Counted from the stretch's first letter, positions 35,549-44,789 are shown. The stretch is DNA of 64,000 bases from AVCC01 sp041736255 (GCA_041736255.1 JBGSTZ010000111.1:31031-95030), one strand, 5' to 3'. Notes: generated by a model not told the origin, from the letters alone. A program made the numbers and translations.

Positions 35549-36550
35549 TCAGGCTTTTGCTTCCGGCGCGCCGCTTTCAGCGCTTTCATTTTTCTTGCTG
35601 AGGTCTTCCTCTAGCGCCGCTTGCTTCGCCTTGATCATGCATTCGTCAGGTTGGCTCTTGGTCGTTTGGCTAGGAACTTCGGGCGCGGCGGCGGGCACCG
35701 GTTGTTTCTTGCGCGATCCGAATGTCAACGCATAAGCCCAGGTAAACTCCGCGCCCATCAGAAATATCTGGGCCGAGTAGTACACCCACACCAGCACCAC
35801 GACCAGCGAACCGGCGGCGCCGAATCCCGAAGTCACCCCGCTCTTGCCGATGTAAAGTCCGATCAGGAATTTGCCGATCGTAAATAACAGAGCGGTCACG
35901 CTGGCGCCGATCCACACGTCGGCCCAGTCGACCTTCACCCGCGGCATGGTCTTGTAAATCATTGCAAACACGATGGTGATAAATACGAAGCTGACCAGAA
36001 AATCAATCGCGTTCCCGAGGATTGCCCAGCCTGCGAATAGCGGCCCCCACAATTTCCCCAGTGCGGCCAGCGCCGCACTGACCACCAGAGATACCATCAA
36101 CAAGAAGCCGATACCCATGATCATGCCGAAAGACAGCAGGCGCGCGCGCAGCAAGCTCCAGAGTCCGCCCTTGTTTCTTTTAGGCGCGCGCCATATCCGG
36201 TCCAGCGCATCCTGCAATTCGCCGAACACCGTGGTTGCACCGATTATCAGCAGAACCCCGCCGGTCAGCGTGGCGGTGATGCTTGCGGCCGGCCTGCTCA
36301 CACTTTCGAGCAAACCCTGCACGGCTTGTGCGCCCTGCGGCCCCATCAGCCCCCGCAACTGCCCGACAATTTCGCCGCGTGCGGCTTCAACGCCGAAGAT
36401 AAGACCGGCAATAGAAATCACGATCAACAATAACGGTGCGATCGAGAACATCGTGTAATAAGCCAACGCCGCGCCCATGCTTTGTGCATAGTCGTCGACC
36501 CAGGACGACGCCGCAGCTTTAATCAGAATCCAAATATTTTTCATGCTCAT
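35549..36550 (-). CDS. YihY/BrkB family membrane protein
   Basis: An inner-membrane protein of about 333 residues with six hydrophobic segments. The start is set at ATG 36550; another ATG follows two codons later and a longer frame reaches 36598. Family features: WVDDYAQSMGAALAYYTMFS, IAPLLLIVISIAGLIFG, a central DALDRIWRAPKRNKGG, and WVYYSAQIFLMGAEFTWAYA. The C-terminal tail is charged and carries no fold. Members were once called ribonuclease BN or BrkB; the function is not firmly known. Confidence 0.9.
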   Translation of the reverse strand: MSMKNIWILIKAAASSWVDDYAQSMGAALAYYTMFSIAPLLLIVISIAGLIFGVEAARGEIVGQLRGLMGPQGAQAVQGLLESVSRPAASITATLTGGVLLIIGATTVFGELQDALDRIWRAPKRNKGGLWSLLRARLLSFGMIMGIGFLLMVSLVVSAALAALGKLWGPLFAGWAILGNAIDFLVSFVFITIVFAMIYKTMPRVKVDWADVWIGASVTALLFTIGKFLIGLYIGKSGVTSGFGAAGSLVVVLVWVYYSAQIFLMGAEFTWAYALTFGSRKKQPVPAAAPEVPSQTTKSQPDECMIKAKQAALEEDLSKKNESAESGAPEAKA

Positions 36551-36927
36551 GATTACTTTCTGCGACGATCGATGAGCCCTAATTTTACCTATATTCACTG
36601 CTTTCGCTTTGTGGTGCGCTTGATATCAATCTACCTCTATCATCTATAACGTGTCAGTGCTATGTTTGAATTTCCGGCTGGCATGGATAAGGCAGGAAAT
36701 TCTGACAGTATCCGACAGTACGCTGGTATTAGGCCTCGAGTTGCTGGGCGGCAATGACAGAACGGATCGCGACCGGGATATGGGTATGTTCGGTGTGTGT
36801 CCGGTGTGTTGGCTGTCGCACAGAACAGCGTGTACCAAATGTATATCTTGTAAGCAGAGGCAACGCTTACGATTTCGCGTCAGCAACGCTATATATTGGA
36901 TTCAACACAAATCGATTGGAGATTGGT
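36551..36927. other. Intergenic region before the repeat-rich secreted protein
   Basis: No convincing gene was found in these 377 bases. They separate diverging genes and presumably carry both promoters. Frames on either strand lack ribosome sites and recognisable products. Confidence 0.5.
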
Positions 36928-37680
36928 ATGAAACGTATCCTCAGCAGTGTGGCCGCAGTAATCGTTCTGAGTGCCGCCGCCTTTATCCCTACGCAAGCGG
37001 TCGCGCAGGTGGGTTTCAACATCGTCATCGGCAACGCCCCACCGCCGGTAAGGTATGAAGTCGTTCCAGCCCCGCGCCGGGGCTATGAATGGGCACCCGG
37101 TTACTGGAATTTAAATGACGGAAGGCATGTGTGGTCCAAAGGTCATTGGGAACGTGTACGCTCCGGCCACTACTATCAGCGCCCTGAATGGCGAAAGGGT
37201 AATGATGGCTGGCGCCTGAACCGTGGCGGCTGGCAGCGCGGCGAGCGCCATGACAACGGCAATCGCGGCTATGGTCGTCGCGACCGTGACCATGACGGCA
37301 TTCCTAATCGCGTCGATCGTGACCGCGACGGTGATGGCGTGGCTAATCGTTTCGACCGCAATCCGAACCAGCCGGTGCGCAGCGTTAAGGGTGACCGTGA
37401 CCACGATGGCATTCCTAACCGCGTCGATCGTGACCGCGACGGTGATGGCGTGGCTAATCGTTTCGACCGCAATCCGAACCAGCCGGTGCGCAGCGTTAAG
37501 GGTGACCGTGACCACGATGGCATTCTTAACCGCGTCGATCGTGACCGCGACGGCGATGGAGTGGCCAATCGCTTCGACCGCAATCCGAACCAGCCGGCGC
37601 GCAGCGTTAAGGGTGACCGTGACGGCGATGGCGTACGCAATCGTTACGACGACGCCCCGGGCAACCCGCGCCGCAACTGA
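36928..37680 (+). CDS. Secreted protein with YxW motifs and Asp-rich tandem repeats
   Basis: A 250-residue exported protein. The start is ATG 36928 with GGAGA upstream and a signal peptide (SSVAAVIVLSAAAFIPTQAVA). An N-terminal domain holds APRRGYEWAPGYWNL, VWSKGHWERVRSGHYY and similar units typical of YXWXGXW-repeat proteins. From about residue 117, three 37-residue units built on DRDHDGIPNRVDRDRDGDG are repeated; DxDxDGxxN is the thrombospondin type 3 / calcium-binding pattern. The DNA repeats are almost identical, so expansion looks recent. It may bind calcium in the envelope. A strong terminator follows. Confidence 0.85.
   Translation: MKRILSSVAAVIVLSAAAFIPTQAVAQVGFNIVIGNAPPPVRYEVVPAPRRGYEWAPGYWNLNDGRHVWSKGHWERVRSGHYYQRPEWRKGNDGWRLNRGGWQRGERHDNGNRGYGRRDRDHDGIPNRVDRDRDGDGVANRFDRNPNQPVRSVKGDRDHDGIPNRVDRDRDGDGVANRFDRNPNQPVRSVKGDRDHDGILNRVDRDRDGDGVANRFDRNPNQPARSVKGDRDGDGVRNRYDDAPGNPRRN
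37279..37670 (+). repeat. 111-bp tandem repeat, three full copies plus a partial
   Basis: Units start at 37279, 37390 and 37501, with a partial fourth from 37612. Units two and three differ at only a few bases. Each encodes 37 residues ending NPNQPVRSVKG (the third has NQPAR), so changes in copy number keep the reading frame. Confidence 0.9.
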
Positions 37681-37712
37681 TGTTTTAAACGCGGTGCGTC
37701 GAAGATGCACCT

Positions 37713-37740
37713 AACCGCCCCACATTGGGGCGGTTTTTTA
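37713..37740 (+). terminator. Intrinsic terminator after the repeat protein
   Basis: ACCGCCCC (37714-37721) pairs with GGGGCGGT (37727-37734) around a 5-base loop, followed by TTTTTTA. Confidence 0.88.
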
Positions 37741-37849
37741 TTGCTACTCCAGAATGCGTGAACTGATACCGTATGCATCGCTAGAAAAGCAGTAGGTGAA
37801 ATAGCCCGCTCCATTGTCATGCTAACTATTGCAGAACGAGGAGTCCATC

Positions 37850-37945
37850 ATGCAACCAAGATCACTGATTGCCGTTCTGTCTGTCGCGACGACGCTTGCA
37901 GCTTGGGATTTGCAAACGCGATGCCAACCTACTGAATATTATTGA
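37850..37945 (+). pseudogene. Relic of a small secreted protein
   Basis: A 31-codon frame with an excellent ribosome site (GAGGAG nine bases before ATG) encodes MQPRSLIAVLSVATTLAAW and ends after TEYY. Read one frame over, the middle gives LAACSLGFANAMPTY, which looks like a lipobox, so a single-base frameshift in a lipoprotein leader is likely. No longer coding sequence remains. It could also be a genuine mini-protein. Confidence 0.35.
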
Positions 37946-37961
37946 CGTCGAACAATTTTAG

Positions 37962-38870
37962 CTAGCTTGCGCCATGACATTTTTTGTATTTTTTGCCGCT
38001 GCCGCACGGACAGGGCTCGTTTCTGCCGATTTTTGGTTCGTACCGCACTGGCTGCTGCTTTGTGCTTGGCATACTGGCATTCACCGAAACCGGAACTGGG
38101 GCGTCATTAAAGCCTGACCACCAGCCCATTTCCGCTTCCACATCACGCACATAGCCTTTGTCGCGTTCCAGCGTCTGCGCCCGGACGAAGTCAAAAGAAT
38201 TGCGCATCTGCTTGTGTACCCATTCTTTCTCCGAAATAGATTGATCCAGAAAATCCTCTTCGAACCAGAGGTCGATGCGGTCGATCATCTCGACAGCCGC
38301 GATGTCGATGGCAACCGATAAGACGCAGTCCAGCACTTCAAAATCGTTGAGCACCGTATCGGTGCGGCGCAGCCTGTCGGCCTCGATATCGCCGCGCGAC
38401 ATCAGGTATTGAAGCAGTTCGTCACGCGCACTGTCGCCTTCGATGACGCGTATTCCCCAAGCTTCGAGTGCGGCATTGCGGGCCCAGTGTGAGGCTTGCG
38501 CGTCTTCGAATAGCGCTTGCAATGGCGCAATGTCGCCGTCGCATACGGACGCCAAGCTGCGGCCGTAAGACTCGGTGATGACGTCGCCCATGACGATGTC
38601 GAGCACTTCTTCCGAATGATGACCCAGCGCCGCCAGTGGTGCGTAGGCACGCGTATCGCGCCATGTTGCCAGCAGGTGCATTGCATACAGATGCAACACA
38701 TATTCGCTGTCTTCAGCGATCGAAGGATCGGCTGCCATGCGGGCCAGGGACTCGATCAAGAACGGTGCGACTTCTTCGCGATGCGCGTTGGCAAATGCGA
38801 TTGCCTCGCGAGGAAAAGGTCGGGAGAAGTATTCAAGCTGCGCGCGCAGCGTATTCCAATTTTCGGACAT
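37962..38870 (-). CDS. DUF1186 protein with C-terminal SEC-C zinc motif
   Basis: A 302-residue soluble protein. The start is set at ATG 38870 (MSENWNTLRAQLEYFSRPFP); a longer frame reaches 38978 without a ribosome site and with an unlike composition. Most of the protein is helical, HEAT-like (EEVAPFLIESLARMAADPSI; ALEAWGIRVIEGDSARDELL), the DUF1186 type. The end carries EPCPCGSGKKYKKCHG, the SEC-C motif with CxC and CH zinc ligands seen in SecA and many regulators. A fragment of a related gene lies at 32826-32914. Function unknown. Confidence 0.88.
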   Translation of the reverse strand: MSENWNTLRAQLEYFSRPFPREAIAFANAHREEVAPFLIESLARMAADPSIAEDSEYVLHLYAMHLLATWRDTRAYAPLAALGHHSEEVLDIVMGDVITESYGRSLASVCDGDIAPLQALFEDAQASHWARNAALEAWGIRVIEGDSARDELLQYLMSRGDIEADRLRRTDTVLNDFEVLDCVLSVAIDIAAVEMIDRIDLWFEEDFLDQSISEKEWVHKQMRNSFDFVRAQTLERDKGYVRDVEAEMGWWSGFNDAPVPVSVNASMPSTKQQPVRYEPKIGRNEPCPCGSGKKYKKCHGAS

Positions 38871-39098
38871 GGTATGCATTCTGGAGTGTGGTTTTGGGAA
38901 ACTTTTTGGGGAACTGTATTTGGCAACCTGGCAGGTTGGCAAGGTAAACACATACTGCCACGGAAAAATTGCGCCCACAAGTTTGAAAATAAATACGCGT
39001 CATGTTTTAACTGCTATTCCATCCATTTTGCAAAGCAATGACGGCCTGGCAGCGCAACGCGCATGCGGCGCAACTGATCTACATCTGTTTAGAGCAGT

Positions 39099-39878
39099 TT
39101 ATTGCACCAAATCCTTGTAAGCATGCCAGGTGGCGTGCCCGAGCAGCGGCAGCAGCAACACCATGCCGATCATCATGGTGGCGAAGCCGATTGCGACGCA
39201 GGCGACGATCAGTATTGCCCAGATGAACATGGGGCCGAGGTTTTTTTCTGTGGCCCGAAAACTCGTCATCATGGCAGTGATGATGTCGACGTTGCGATCC
39301 AATATCATCGGTATGGCGACAACCGATAAGGCAAAGACTGCCACAGCCAGTGCGCTTCCGGCCAACAGATACACCGCGACAAACTGCACATGCACACCTG
39401 ATAGCAACACATTTTGTACAAAATTGTTGATGTCAGTCAGGTTGCCTTTGAAGAAAAGTGCGAACAGGATGGCGGAAACGCGTTCCCAACTCAGTAAGAC
39501 AAATGCGAGCAGTAAGCCGAACAGCAGCAGTGAACCAGCCTCCTCGCGCAAACCAGCGAGCGATTGGGCGAAGCTGGGGTTTTTACCTTTTTCCTGCTGC
39601 CTGGATATTTCGTACCAGCCCGATGCCGCCACCGGCCCGATCAGGAAAAAGCCTGAGACAGCAACGGTAAAAAGATACGGTATGTCCGCTGCATTACGCA
39701 GTATCAAAAAACCGACAAAAGACAGCGCCAAACCATAAGTAAGACTGGCGCCCAAGTTGCTCCGCAAATCAGACCATCCCGCCTTTAGCCAGACCAAGGG
39801 CCGGCTGCTTTCAACTGTGCGTATGGATGGCAAACTGAAATGCCGATCCAAGGGAGAGATTGACTTTGCCATGACCAT
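39099..39878 (-). CDS. DUF2189 family membrane protein
   Basis: A 259-residue protein with about six membrane segments. Family features include the N-terminal WLKAGWSDLRSNLGASLTYG, MILDRNVDIITAMMTSFRAT and the C-terminal LLLPLLGHATWHAYKDLV. A second DUF2189 protein is encoded at 56863-57675 with the same ending pattern. An internal ATG two codons downstream (39872) is an equally good start. The function of the family is unknown. The 228 bp to its 3' side and the 221 bp to its 5' side hold no clear gene. Confidence 0.88.
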   Translation of the reverse strand: MVMAKSISPLDRHFSLPSIRTVESSRPLVWLKAGWSDLRSNLGASLTYGLALSFVGFLILRNAADIPYLFTVAVSGFFLIGPVAASGWYEISRQQEKGKNPSFAQSLAGLREEAGSLLLFGLLLAFVLLSWERVSAILFALFFKGNLTDINNFVQNVLLSGVHVQFVAVYLLAGSALAVAVFALSVVAIPMILDRNVDIITAMMTSFRATEKNLGPMFIWAILIVACVAIGFATMMIGMVLLLPLLGHATWHAYKDLVQ

Positions 39879-40099
39879 TCATCCCGTTTGTTGATAACCT
39901 GTATTCGAAACAAAAATCGTTTGCAAAGTTCCATGCATTATCGATGAATTAGTGATGAATCGCAGAGGATCAGCACGCAATAAAAATGACAGGCATTGAC
40001 CTCTCTTCTGTAATTTTTTCCGCCCCATAAAATCTGCGATACTTACCGCCCGCCAGCCGCTTGTACGCGCCTCCGCCCTAAATCCATCAAACAGACACT

Positions 40100-40534
40100 A
40101 TGCCCCGCATCCAAATTGCACTCCCCGAACATTTTCCATTCTCGACCGGCATCACGCTATATCTGAGCCACATGAATTATGGCGGCCATCTCGATAATGC
40201 GCTGCTGTTGAGCGTGGTGTCGGAGGCACGCGCACGCTTTTTCAAGTCGCTCGGCTATACCGAACTGGATGTGGAGGGCGCCGGCATTATCGTCGCCGAT
40301 GCCGCGCTGCAATACCGCTCCGAAGCATTCCACGGCGAGGTGATGGAAGTTGAGATGGCTGCGGCCGACTTTAATCAGTACGGCTGCGATCTGCTGTGGC
40401 GCATGCGCGAGCAGGTGTCGCAGCGCGAAGTAGCGCGCGGCAAGACCGGTATCGTATTCTTCGATTACGCCACGCACAAGAAAGTACTACTGCCACCGCG
40501 CTTCCGATTGCAAATCGACACCAGCTTCATTTAG
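40100..40534 (+). CDS. Hotdog-fold acyl-CoA thioesterase family protein
   Basis: A 144-residue 4HBT-type hotdog protein. Key regions: ITLYLSHMNYGGHLDNALLL, where an Asp replaces the Asn or Asp acid of the family at the start of the long helix, VSEARARFFKSLGYTELDVE, and VMEVEMAAADFNQYGCDLLW. It should hydrolyse an acyl-CoA in the cytoplasm; the substrate is unknown. It is followed after 83 bp by a small NAD-binding protein gene in the same direction. Confidence 0.85.
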   Translation: MPRIQIALPEHFPFSTGITLYLSHMNYGGHLDNALLLSVVSEARARFFKSLGYTELDVEGAGIIVADAALQYRSEAFHGEVMEVEMAAADFNQYGCDLLWRMREQVSQREVARGKTGIVFFDYATHKKVLLPPRFRLQIDTSFI

Positions 40535-40617
40535 TTAAATTTTGGCATTAGTTGCCGGACTATAATGACAGTGCAACAAAACTCAATTTTTACCTTGCAA
40601 AACAAAGGCGAAACACC

Positions 40618-40995
40618 ATGAAAAAAATCCGTATTGGCGTCATCGGCGCCGGCGAAACTGGCACACCGCTCTTGCAGCAACTGCTCGATTCCAGCTTTGT
40701 CGATGTGGTCGGCGTGGCTGACCTGAACCAGGAAATGCCGGGCATCAAGCTGGCGCGCGAGCACGGCATCGTGACCACCACCGACTTTATGGAAATTGCG
40801 CGGCTCGGTGACGGTGTTGACATCCTGATAGACGTAACCGGCGTGACGAAAGTGCGCGAGCAGTTACGCGATTATTTCCAGCAGAGCGGCAATCACCATA
40901 CGATCATCATGCATGAGCTGATCGCGGTCCTGATGATGTCGCTGTCCCAAAACGTGTTGATTTCCAGCAAGCACGACCAGCGCGATTACAACTGA
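40618..40995 (+). CDS. Stand-alone NAD(P)-binding Rossmann domain protein
   Basis: A 125-residue protein. The start is ATG 40618 (MKKIRIGVIGAGETGTPLLQ) with AAAGGCG upstream; a longer frame has no ribosome site. It has one Rossmann unit with GxGxxG-type GAGETG and the acidic end of beta-2 (VVGVADLN), then DILIDVTGVTKVREQL. The catalytic domain expected in oxidoreductases or homoserine dehydrogenases is absent, yet the end is clean (a stop after SKHDQRDYN). It may be a regulatory NAD sensor or a truncated enzyme. A domain of this kind is a known small family in betaproteobacteria, function unclear. Confidence 0.75.
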   Translation: MKKIRIGVIGAGETGTPLLQQLLDSSFVDVVGVADLNQEMPGIKLAREHGIVTTTDFMEIARLGDGVDILIDVTGVTKVREQLRDYFQQSGNHHTIIMHELIAVLMMSLSQNVLISSKHDQRDYN

Positions 40996-41034
40996 TCGTC
41001 CACCACAGCCCGGCAGTTCAGCGCCAGCAAACGA

Positions 41035-42435
41035 TTAGCTTTCTTTCTTTTGCACTACATTTATCGCGCTTGCACTGGCAAGCCGATAACGCTCTGACAG
41101 CGCGTCATACAGCGGCGGTGCAAAGAATCGCGAAACGCGACTGGCGATCAATGCGGTGGCCATCAGCGAGATCACCAGTGCATGGCCGTTAATCATTTCC
41201 ATCACGATCACGAAAGCGGTAATCGGCGATTGTGTGACCGCAGCCAGATAACCGACCATTGCCAGCGCAATCAGCATCTGTAGTGAAGCGTTATCTAACA
41301 GCAGATGCAACAGATTGCCAAAGCCGGCGCCAATCGACAGGGATGGCGCAAAAATTCCGCCCGGTATGCCGGGCATATACGAGCTGACCATCGACGCCAT
41401 TTTTAGAAATGGATAAAACGCCGACATCTGTTCTCGGCCTTCCAACACTTCCTTGGCCTCGGTATAGCCGCTGCCGAAAGTAGCGCCGGCAGCGATGATG
41501 CCGATCACAGCCACAATCAATCCACACAGTGCGCCAAAGGCGATCGGACGGGTATTGCGCAAATGCTGCACCTTGACGGGTATCCAGCGTGCGGTATTAA
41601 GCAACAGCCAGCAAAACAAACCGCCGGCAACACCCGTTACCACGCCGGTTACCAGTACTGCCGGCACGATCATATTGTTCAGTGATGCATCAATACGAAT
41701 GCTGCCAAAATAGGAATAGTTGCCGTTTAGCCCTAGAGCCACCACGCCGGCAAAAATGATCACGGTAATCACGACGCCACTAGCGCGATGTTCAAAACTG
41801 CGGGTCAGCTCCTCAATTGCAAACACGATCCCTGCCAAGGGTGTATTAAATGCAGCCGACAATCCGGCTGCTGCTCCCGCCAAAATGAGGCGTCGTTCCA
41901 GCGCTGCACTGGAACGTGGATACAGACGTCGCAAATTGAACATCAATGCCGCACCGATTTGCACAGTCGGACCTTCGCGACCAAAAGTAAAGCCGCCGAC
42001 AATCGACAGGAAAGAAACTGCAATCTTGCCGATCATGATTTTGAGGGTTAATAAGGCATGACCGCGCTCGGTGGTATTTTTTTCCAACGCTGCGATGACT
42101 TGGGGAATGCCGCTACCTTCGGCCCCCGGAAAAAAACGGCGGGTGATCCAAACACAAAGAGCGCCGATGGCGGGTGTAATGAATACGGGCAACCAGAAAT
42201 GCGCTTGTTGCACGGATCGGAATACGTCAAAACCGAAATCGATTAGCCATGCATACAGAACAGCAATCAAGCCCACCATGACAGCACCCAGCCATAGGAT
42301 GCCGTATCTACGCCAGGCCCGACGTAAATGTCGCAGCGGTTGGCCAGGCAATCTGAGAAATTGGGGAGTCATTGATTTGGGCGCAAAGACGTGATTATAC
42401 GTTTGTCGGTACACCGGGGTTGTCAATACCGACAT
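41035..42435 (-). CDS. ClC family chloride channel/transporter
   Basis: A 466-residue membrane protein with the three ion-path signatures: GSGIPQVIAAL, GREGPTVQIGAAL (the gating glutamate is present) and GIPGGIFAPSLSIGAG, plus AAFNTPLAGIVFAIEE. There is no cytoplasmic CBS pair. The external proton-glutamate position of ClC-ec1 could not be checked without an alignment, so channel versus H+/Cl- antiporter is open. An alternative start exists 21 codons downstream (ATG 42372). It lies after purM on the same strand with 124 bp between. Confidence 0.94.
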   Translation of the reverse strand: MSVLTTPVYRQTYNHVFAPKSMTPQFLRLPGQPLRHLRRAWRRYGILWLGAVMVGLIAVLYAWLIDFGFDVFRSVQQAHFWLPVFITPAIGALCVWITRRFFPGAEGSGIPQVIAALEKNTTERGHALLTLKIMIGKIAVSFLSIVGGFTFGREGPTVQIGAALMFNLRRLYPRSSAALERRLILAGAAAGLSAAFNTPLAGIVFAIEELTRSFEHRASGVVITVIIFAGVVALGLNGNYSYFGSIRIDASLNNMIVPAVLVTGVVTGVAGGLFCWLLLNTARWIPVKVQHLRNTRPIAFGALCGLIVAVIGIIAAGATFGSGYTEAKEVLEGREQMSAFYPFLKMASMVSSYMPGIPGGIFAPSLSIGAGFGNLLHLLLDNASLQMLIALAMVGYLAAVTQSPITAFVIVMEMINGHALVISLMATALIASRVSRFFAPPLYDALSERYRLASASAINVVQKKES

Positions 42436-42501
42436 GTTCGCCGGGAAAGCGTATCAAATCGACTGTGTTTCTAAGCCGGCAACACCTGTAAGGAATGCAT
42501 C

Positions 42502-42551
42502 ATGAAGCGCAGCATATAAACCGCCCGTTTTATCGGGATGCGGCGCTTCAT
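42502..42551 (-). terminator. Imperfect long hairpin after purM
   Basis: ATGAAGCGC (42502-42510) pairs with GCGCTTCAT (42543-42551); the pairing extends inward through GCAT/ATGC after one mismatch. There is no T-run, so it may be a weak or Rho-assisted terminator or an mRNA end-stabiliser. Confidence 0.45.
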
Positions 42552-42559
42552 TCATTGCA

Positions 42560-43603
42560 TTACAGCACGATGGTTTGCGCTTCTTCGCCCTGGCGGGCGC
42601 GGATGATGCCGATCTGACTGACGGTTTCACCGGCGGCTTGCAACTGGGCGATGGCGGCTTCGGCGTTTTGTTGCGAGACAATCACGACCATGCCGATGCC
42701 GCAATTGAAGACGCGGTGCATTTCAGCATCAGCAACATTGCCGTGCTGTTGCAGCCAGGTGAACAGCGGCGGCATGATCCATTTGGTGCGATCGAGTTCA
42801 GCGGTCAGATGCGGTTGCAGCACGCGCGGCACGTTTTCAACCAGGCCGCCACCGGTGATGTGGGCCATGCCTTTGACTTCCATGGATTCAATCAGTGCCA
42901 GCAGCGGTTTGACGTACAAGTGCGTCGGTTCCATCAACACGTCGGCCAGTTTGCGGCCGTGGAAATCGCTGTCGAGGTCCGGCTTGGCGATGTCGATGAT
43001 TTTGCGTACCAGCGAGTACCCGTTGGAATGCGCACCGGAGGAAGCCAGGCCCAGCACCACATCGCCGGGGGCGATCTTGGTGCCGTCTATGATTTTGGAT
43101 TTTTCGACTACGCCGACCGCAAAACCGGCCAGATCGTATTCACCGTCTGGATACATGCTTGGCATTTCAGCGGTTTCGCCGCCGATCAGGGCGCAACCGG
43201 ATAATTCACAACCCTTGGCGACACCTTTGATGACATCGGTAGCGCTGGCAACATCGAGTTTGCCGCAGGCGAAATAATCGAGGAAAAACAGCGGTTCGGC
43301 ACCCTGCACCAGGATGTCGTTGACGCTCATCGCGACTAGGTCGATACCGACGGTGTCGTGCCGATTCAGGTGAAAAGCCAGCTTAAGTTTGGTACCCACG
43401 CCATCAGTACCGGACACCAGCACGGGCTCCTTAAACTTCTTGCTGATTTCAAACAGCGCGCCAAAACCGCCGATGCCGCCCATTACGCCTTCGCGCATGG
43501 TGCGTTTAGCAAATGGCTTGATGGCTTCGATCAGCGCGTCGCCCGCATCGATGTCAACACCGGCGTCGCGGTAGGAAAGGGAAACGTTTGGAGTCGAGTT
43601 CAT
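42560..43603 (-). CDS. purM: Phosphoribosylformylglycinamidine cyclo-ligase
   Basis: A 347-residue AIR synthetase, step five of purine synthesis. The start is ATG 43603 (MNSTPNVSLSYRDAGVDIDA); upstream in-frame sequence overlaps the divergent permease gene and is not family-like. Signatures: SYRDAGVDIDAGDALIE, LVSGTDGVGTKLKLAF, FLDYFACGKLD, LIGGETAEMPSMY, DVVLGLASSGAHSNGYSLVR and AHITGGGLVENVPRVL. Complete and intact. The 103 bp between it and the divergent AI-2E permease probably hold both promoters. Confidence 0.97.
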   Translation of the reverse strand: MNSTPNVSLSYRDAGVDIDAGDALIEAIKPFAKRTMREGVMGGIGGFGALFEISKKFKEPVLVSGTDGVGTKLKLAFHLNRHDTVGIDLVAMSVNDILVQGAEPLFFLDYFACGKLDVASATDVIKGVAKGCELSGCALIGGETAEMPSMYPDGEYDLAGFAVGVVEKSKIIDGTKIAPGDVVLGLASSGAHSNGYSLVRKIIDIAKPDLDSDFHGRKLADVLMEPTHLYVKPLLALIESMEVKGMAHITGGGLVENVPRVLQPHLTAELDRTKWIMPPLFTWLQQHGNVADAEMHRVFNCGIGMVVIVSQQNAEAAIAQLQAAGETVSQIGIIRARQGEEAQTIVL

Positions 43604-43706
43604 GGTGTGAATGCCGGCAGAGGCGGTAAAATAAAGGAATGTAACCGCGTCAACAGGCGCGGCAAAGTGGTATTTTATCAAATTGACCCGAGCCAACACC
43701 CATTTA

Positions 43707-44789
43707 ATGCCATCACTTCTCACTTCCGAGCAAAAACAATCCGCGATCTGGCTGGCACTAGGGGTATTACTCATCGTCCTGCTGATCTTGCTGGGACCGA
43801 TTCTGACGCCGTTTGTTGCAGCAGCGATTCTGGCGTATGCGCTCAGCCCCGGCGTCGACTGGCTTGACCGCCAGCGCATCGGGCGCTTTTACCTGCCGCG
43901 TACGATAGCAGCGCTGTTGGTGATTGCACTGTTGTTTGCAGCATTGCTAGCGCTGATCCTGATCGTGGTGCCGGTGTTGCAGAGTCAGTTGCCGTTGTTG
44001 CGCGATAAAATCCCGGCGTTTCTGGGGCAGGCAGACGATTTCGTGACCCCGCGCCTGGCTGCACTGGGAATTAACATCAATCTGAATACCGAAAGCTTGA
44101 AAAAATTAGTGACGTCGCAGATGATCAGCAGTGGCGATATGATCTGGGGAACTCTGTTGACCTCGGTAAAACAAGGAGGTTCAGCAGTGCTGGGATGGAC
44201 TCTGATGATACTGCTGATCCCATTCATCCTGTTTTACCTGTTACTGGACTGGCACCGCATTCTGGACGCTATCGTCAAGCTGATGCCGCGCCTGTGGGTC
44301 GAAAAGACCCGTGCGCTCTCGAACGAAGTCGATAGCCTGCTGGCGCAATACCTGCGTGGGCAATTGCTGGTGATGCTAATTTTGGCTGTGTATTACTCTA
44401 CAGCATTGATGCTGGCTGGCTTTGATGTCGCACTGCCAGTCGGCATCATCACAGGCTTGCTGGTTTTCGTGCCCTATCTGGGCTTTGGACTGGGTCTGGT
44501 GCTGGCGCTGATTGCAGCAGTACTGCAGTTCGACGGCATGCAAGGCTTGATTTTGGTGGCGGTGATTTATGGTCTGGGTCAAGTGCTTGAAAGTTTTTAT
44601 CTGACGCCGCGTTTGGTGGGCGAGCGCATCGGTCTGCATCCGCTGGCGGTGATTTTTGCATTGATGGCGTTCGGTCAGCTATTCGGTTTTGTCGGCATCC
44701 TGCTGGCGCTGCCGATGGCTGCCATCTTTTCAGTCGCGCTCAAGCATGTGCGCGCACAATATTTTCAAAGTAGCTTTTACAACCAATGA
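43707..44789 (+). CDS. AI-2E/PerM family transporter
   Basis: A membrane protein of about 360 residues. ATG 43707 is preferred over an in-frame TTG at 43683, though neither has a strong ribosome site. Family features: two N-terminal membrane segments (LLIVLLILLGPILTPFVAAA), a long soluble loop (ALGININLNTESLKKLVTSQ), and the C-terminal segments LLVFVPYLGFGLGLVLALIA and PRLVGERIGLHPLAVIFALM. The substrate is not known; the name comes from TqsA. Its stop overlaps the hda start by four bases (ATGA), an order conserved in betaproteobacteria. Confidence 0.93.
   Translation: MPSLLTSEQKQSAIWLALGVLLIVLLILLGPILTPFVAAAILAYALSPGVDWLDRQRIGRFYLPRTIAALLVIALLFAALLALILIVVPVLQSQLPLLRDKIPAFLGQADDFVTPRLAALGININLNTESLKKLVTSQMISSGDMIWGTLLTSVKQGGSAVLGWTLMILLIPFILFYLLLDWHRILDAIVKLMPRLWVEKTRALSNEVDSLLAQYLRGQLLVMLILAVYYSTALMLAGFDVALPVGIITGLLVFVPYLGFGLGLVLALIAAVLQFDGMQGLILVAVIYGLGQVLESFYLTPRLVGERIGLHPLAVIFALMAFGQLFGFVGILLALPMAAIFSVALKHVRAQYFQSSFYNQ

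Noticed and set aside
37279..37670. CRISPR array
   Set aside because: The repeats are contiguous 111-bp coding units with no spacers and no cas genes.
37111..37710. Minus-strand frame of 199 codons, Val/Ala/Thr-rich and repetitive
   Set aside because: Shadow of the tandem repeats in the secreted protein gene; it has no ribosome site and its repetition comes from the opposite strand.
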